A DNA stretch of 64,000 nt from NCBI RefSeq assembly GCF_022213955.1, contig NZ_JAKNTW010000001.1, positions 558,001 through 622,000 on the forward strand, in the 5' to 3' direction. The notes under the pieces are model-generated. The model made no database searches, was not told where the DNA came from, and saw nothing but the letters and a program-made list of their open reading frames with translations. Below are positions 60,995 through 64,000 of this stretch, piece after piece (position 1 is the stretch's first letter; each line of letters opens with the position of its first letter). The stretch comes from Dolomitihabitans soli. GTDB lineage: Bacteria; Actinomycetota; Actinomycetes; Streptosporangiales; Streptosporangiaceae. The translations under genes were made by a program, and so were the position numbers.

Positions 60995-61257
60995 GGGAGG
61001 CCGCCGACCAGCAGGTCTGGGCGCAAAGCGACCAGTGCGCCCACTACGACGACGACCGTCAGAATTACCCATACGGCGATCCGCCGTACGCGACGGGGTC
61101 TGCGGCCGATCCGCCGGGCGGTGGCCCGCATCCGGGCGGCCTGGTCGTCGTCGATCTGGCCGACGATGGCGTTGAACCGTGAGTCGAGGTCGTCGTGGTC
61201 CTCGATGGGCACGAAGGTCTCCAGGAGATGTCGATCGGGGGGCGAAGGGACAATCAT
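60991..61257 (-). CDS. Small single-span membrane protein next to glnA1
   Basis: An 88-residue protein from ATG 61257 (a longer frame begins at 61296). It has a short acidic head with [20 protein letters not shown], a very basic patch ([13 protein letters not shown]) and one C-terminal membrane helix ([19 protein letters not shown]). This is a tail-anchored type often seen beside glnA in actinomycetes. The function is unknown. Its stop codon lies within the GlnR box. Confidence 0.65.
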   Translation of the reverse strand: MIVPSPPDRHLLETFVPIEDHDDLDSRFNAIVGQIDDDQAARMRATARRIGRRPRRVRRIAVWVILTVVVVVGALVALRPDLLVGGLP

Positions 61258-61325
61258 GGTCCCTGGGAGCGCCGGGTGGAAGGCCCTGTTGGGCACCGCC
61301 GTACAGGGCGGATACCGTAGTTCGC

Positions 61326-61787
61326 ATGAGCACCAGGCAGCCTCGGTGGACGCAGACGTGGTTGGTCGGGACCCGCGCCGCCGGGCCCGACCTCGGGTAT
61401 CCGGGGGAGCGGCTGGGGTTGCCCGAGGAGGGCAGCGGCGCGGTCGCCGGCTGGCCGCGCCGGATCGGCGCCATCGTCATCGACTGGCTCATCTGCACCT
61501 GGGCCATCGCGCAGGGGCTGCTCGGCTTCGACTCCGCGACCGCGCCCCTCGTCAGCCTGGGCGTCTTCGCCCTCGCCAACCTGCTGCTGGTGGGCGTCTT
61601 CGGCTACACCTTCGGGATGCGGCTGATGAACATCAGGGTCGCCGCGATGGACGGGGGCCGGCCCAGGTTCTTCCCCGTGCTGGTCCGCACGGTCCTGCTC
61701 TGCCTCGCCGTACCCGCCCTGATCTGGGACCGCGACCAGCGTGGCATGCACGATCGGGCGTCGAACACCATGGTGGTCCGCGCCTGA
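61326..61787 (+). CDS. RDD family membrane protein
   Basis: A 153-residue protein with the RDD domain: [20 protein letters not shown] (the Arg and Asp of the family name), then [19 protein letters not shown] and a [14 protein letters not shown] end, with three or four membrane segments. RDD proteins are small integral membrane proteins with ill-defined roles, some linked to ion transport. It is divergent from the small membrane protein gene and lies 22 bases before the nucleoside hydrolase gene on the same strand. RDD genes near glnA are common in actinomycetes. Confidence 0.88.
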   Translation: MSTRQPRWTQTWLVGTRAAGPDLGYPGERLGLPEEGSGAVAGWPRRIGAIVIDWLICTWAIAQGLLGFDSATAPLVSLGVFALANLLLVGVFGYTFGMRLMNIRVAAMDGGRPRFFPVLVRTVLLCLAVPALIWDRDQRGMHDRASNTMVVRA

Positions 61788-61809
61788 CACGCGGCCGGGA
61801 AGGGATTCG

Positions 61810-62715
61810 ATGACACCCGCCACCGCGCCCCGGCGCGTCATCCTCGACACCGACCTGGGGTCGGACGTGGACGACGTGCTCGCCCTCGCCGTCCTGCTCG
61901 GCTCCCCGGAGGTGGATCTCCTCGGCTGCACCACCGTCTACGGCGACACGCGGCTGAGGTCACGTCTCACCAAACGGTTCGTACGGCTCGCGGGGCGGCG
62001 GGTCACCGTCGTGCCCGGGGAGGCCGAGACCCTCGCGAACCGGCCGGTGTGGTGGGCGGGTCACGAGGGCGCGCTCCACGACGACCTGGCGGACGAGTCG
62101 GTAGACGACGACGGGGACGCGGCCGACTTCCTCACCGGTGAGGTGGCCCGGGCCCCCGGCCAGGTGGACGTGGTGGCCGTCGGGCCGCTCACGAACATCG
62201 CCCGGGCGATCCAGGCGGACCCGGAGTTCGCCAGGCGGGTCCGGCGCCTGTGGATCATGGGCGGGCGCTTCGACGGGACGCGGCCGGAGCACAACATCGG
62301 CTGCGATCCGGAGGCGGCGAGCATCGTCTTCGGCTCCGGCGCGCCGATCACCGTGACCGGCCTGGAGATCACCACCACGGTCAGGCTCGAAGCGGGTGAC
62401 GTCGCCGCCATCGCGGCGGCGGGGCCGTTCGGCCGGGCGATGGAGGCGGAGATCCGCCAGTGGTGGCGCTTCAGGGAGTCGGAGTGGAACAGCCCGCACG
62501 ACCCGGTCGCGGTGCTCACCATGCTGACCCCTGAGCTGTTCGCCTTCTCACCGGACGGCACGGTCAGCGTGACGACGGACGGCGCGAAGCCGGGATCCAC
62601 CGTTTTCACGCCGGGGGCCGGTGCGACGCGCGTCACGACGGAGGCCGATGGGGCGGGGGTGGCCGCCGAGATCGTCCGCAGGATCGTCGCCGCCGCGCCG
62701 GGACACCTCGGCTGA
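61810..62715 (+). CDS. Inosine-uridine type nucleoside hydrolase
   Basis: A 301-residue nucleoside hydrolase. The Asp cluster that binds calcium is visible as LDTDLGSDVDD at residues 11-21, followed by VAVGPLTNIARAI, WIMGG and a HDPVAVL motif with the catalytic His. It splits ribonucleosides into base and ribose for salvage. ATG 61810 follows the RDD gene by 22 bases, possibly one transcript. Confidence 0.9.
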   Translation: MTPATAPRRVILDTDLGSDVDDVLALAVLLGSPEVDLLGCTTVYGDTRLRSRLTKRFVRLAGRRVTVVPGEAETLANRPVWWAGHEGALHDDLADESVDDDGDAADFLTGEVARAPGQVDVVAVGPLTNIARAIQADPEFARRVRRLWIMGGRFDGTRPEHNIGCDPEAASIVFGSGAPITVTGLEITTTVRLEAGDVAAIAAAGPFGRAMEAEIRQWWRFRESEWNSPHDPVAVLTMLTPELFAFSPDGTVSVTTDGAKPGSTVFTPGAGATRVTTEADGAGVAAEIVRRIVAAAPGHLG

Positions 62716-62852
62716 CGCCGTACGGAAGCAGGGAGGCCGCGCGTCACCGGGCGGGCGGGAAGACCTCGGAAGGGTCGCCCATCGTCGAGCACCTGGCCGA
62801 CGATCGAGGCCGGCCGGCGCGCCCCATGCCGCCTGGCGTCAGGCCGCCGCGG

Positions 62853-63665
62853 TCATCCGGTCGTCGCCGGGCGTGTGCAGGTGAAGATGGCCGTGCCGGG
62901 CAGGATACGGCCGCGCAGCGGGCTCCAGCCTCCCCACTCCCTCTCGTGGCCCGCCGGCCACTCCGGCTCCAGCAACCCCCGCAGTTCCAGCCCGGACGCG
63001 GCGATCAGCCCCACCCAGTCGCCCAGCGTGCGGTGGTGCTCGACGTAGCAGGGAGCACCGTACTCGTCGAGTTCGGTGTACGGCATGCGGTTGAAGTAGG
63101 AGCGGTCGGCGGTGAGCCCCCGCGGCCCGGGATCGTCGGGGAACGCCCAGCGGATCGGATGGCTGACGGAGAAGACGAACCGCCCGCCCGGCCGCAGCAC
63201 CCGCACGACCTCCCCGAACACCGCGCCCGCGTCGGCCACGAACGGCAGCGCGCCGAACGCCGAGCAGGCCAGGTCGAAGGAGTCGGCGGCGAAGGGAAGC
63301 CGCTCCGCGTCCGCCTGTACGGCGGGCAGCACGACACCGGTGTCGAGATCGATCCGCTGGGAGTGGCGTAGCTGACGGAACGACAGGTCGAAGCCCGTGA
63401 CCCGCGCCCCCTGGGTGACCAGCCAGCGCCCGCACTGCCCGGCCCCGCAGCCGATCTCCAGCACCCGCCGGCCGGCGACGTCTCCGAGCAGGCCCGCGTC
63501 GGCCTCGTCCAGCCCTTCGGGGCACCAGACGAACCCCGCGTCGCGCAGGAACTCGCCGTGCTCGGCCTGGTAGTCGTCGGCCGAGGCGTCCCACCAGCCG
63601 CGGTTCGCCCTGGAGGTGCTCGCGGCGCTGACGGGTTCCCGTGCCACCCCTGAAACCGGTGTCAT
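62853..63665 (-). CDS. Class I SAM-dependent methyltransferase
   Basis: A 270-residue methyltransferase with N-terminal NRGWWDASADDYQAEHGEFL, the SAM loop LEIGCGAGQCGRWL (about residue 68), the acidic DLSFRQLRHSQ strand end and the DSFDLACSAFGALPF and VLRPGGRFVFSVSHPIRW motifs. This group is common in actinobacteria; the substrate is not known. It starts four bases after the end of the DUF4191 gene on the same strand, so they form an operon. Confidence 0.9.
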   Translation of the reverse strand: MTPVSGVAREPVSAASTSRANRGWWDASADDYQAEHGEFLRDAGFVWCPEGLDEADAGLLGDVAGRRVLEIGCGAGQCGRWLVTQGARVTGFDLSFRQLRHSQRIDLDTGVVLPAVQADAERLPFAADSFDLACSAFGALPFVADAGAVFGEVVRVLRPGGRFVFSVSHPIRWAFPDDPGPRGLTADRSYFNRMPYTELDEYGAPCYVEHHRTLGDWVGLIAASGLELRGLLEPEWPAGHEREWGGWSPLRGRILPGTAIFTCTRPATTG

Positions 63666-63669
63666 GGGG

Positions 63670-64000
63670 TCAGCGCATCTTGGGGCCGCGGGGCATCCGG
63701 GCGCCGCGGGGCATCGGCCCCTTGGGCACGGGAAGGGTGGCGGGCAGCGCCTTCAGCCGTGACTTGACCTCGTAGACGGCCGGCTTCTTGAGGTTGCGCG
63801 GCAGCTTCATCAGGTGGCGCTGGAGTTTGCCGAGCGGGACCTGGTTGTCGCCGTCGCCGCACTGGATGTCGTAGACGGGCACATCCATGGCGACCCGCTG
63901 AACGCGCTTCTTCTCCGCGATGAGCATCTTCTGCACGCGGCTGCCCGGTCCCTCGGAGACCAGCACGATGCCGGGGAGGCCGACGACGCGGTGCACGACG
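63670..64000 (-). CDS. DUF4191 membrane protein, C-terminal part (cut by window end)
   Basis: The frame is open to the window edge, giving the last 110 residues: HRVVGLPGIVLVSEGPGSRV, EKKRVQRVAMDVPVYDIQCG and the basic end KALPATLPVPKGPMPRGARM. This matches the C-terminal cytoplasmic part of DUF4191 proteins, membrane proteins that lie next to lipoyl synthase and glnA in many actinomycetes. The membrane helices would be beyond the window. Translation stops four bases before the methyltransferase start. Confidence 0.85.
   Translation of the reverse strand, partial: VVHRVVGLPGIVLVSEGPGSRVQKMLIAEKKRVQRVAMDVPVYDIQCGDGDNQVPLGKLQRHLMKLPRNLKKPAVYEVKSRLKALPATLPVPKGPMPRGARMPRGPKMR

Noticed and set aside
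60905-61579. N-terminal extension of glnA1 to 699 residues
   Set aside because: Extension crosses the GlnR box and the small membrane protein gene; known enzymes are 474 residues long.
1-64000. tRNA, rRNA or riboswitch
   Set aside because: I saw no cloverleaf with conserved TTCGA loop and no rRNA or known aptamer core in the gaps inspected.

Overview
The window is a high-GC actinobacterial chromosome segment. The gene set (glnA1, glnE and glnA2, GlnR-type boxes, a SARP regulator, an SAV2177-type methyltransferase, PASTA-less WD40 kinase, frequent GTG and TTG starts) points to a Streptomyces-like or Streptosporangium-like filamentous actinomycete. The genus is inference only.

Layout. 0-13 kb is ordinary chromosome: the end of an MFS exporter with its TetR regulator, a beta-helix protein and cupredoxin-like lipoprotein locus with a 111-bp tandem repeat, a second TetR, nadE, a divergent MFS/ArsR pair with a visible operator, and glnA2 with a GlnR-like half-box and a strong terminator. 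12.6-13.5 kb holds a small secreted protein, then a scar containing an IS5-type transposase fragment and a frameshifted copy of the last 75 bases of glnA2. 13.5-25.3 kb carries a hotdog-type protein, a Ser/Thr kinase with WD40 repeats, a class I amidotransferase, glnE, two membrane proteins and a methyltransferase.

26.0-50.4 kb is a complete-looking contractile injection system (CIS) operon of 20 genes, all on the + strand and mostly overlapping or closely spaced: AAA+ ATPase, DUF4255 cap protein, sheath, tube, small assembly proteins, LysM baseplate protein, gpD-like hub, gpV-like spike, PAAR tip, gp25-like protein, two baseplate-J-like proteins, a gpI-like protein with NHL and collagen-like regions, four paralogous accessory proteins that I do not find in the standard phage-tail parts list, and a 1087-residue DUF4157 (HELTH) protein that is the likely cargo. 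Just upstream lies an array of five GGNGACG heptamers in exact 11-bp phase followed by a -10-like hexamer, the layout of a SARP-activated promoter. A small SARP gene lies convergently at the far end of the operon (50.7-51.5 kb) with its own TTGACA-17-TAAATT promoter. Together these suggest a self-contained, SARP-switched CIS island.

51.5-59.3 kb is a lower-confidence, partly AT-richer accessory stretch: a small uncharacterised protein, a TetR-controlled cassette (FMN reductase, 14-TM exporter, YCII-like protein) with a long palindromic operator, a membrane protein, a transposase N-terminal remnant and an aminoglycoside-phosphotransferase-like protein. 59.5-64 kb returns to core genes: glnA1 behind a full four-element GlnR box, a small membrane protein, an RDD protein, a nucleoside hydrolase, a methyltransferase and a partial DUF4191 protein. 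GlnE encoded here would adenylylate GlnA1, whose target tyrosine is present; GlnA2 has tryptophan at that position.
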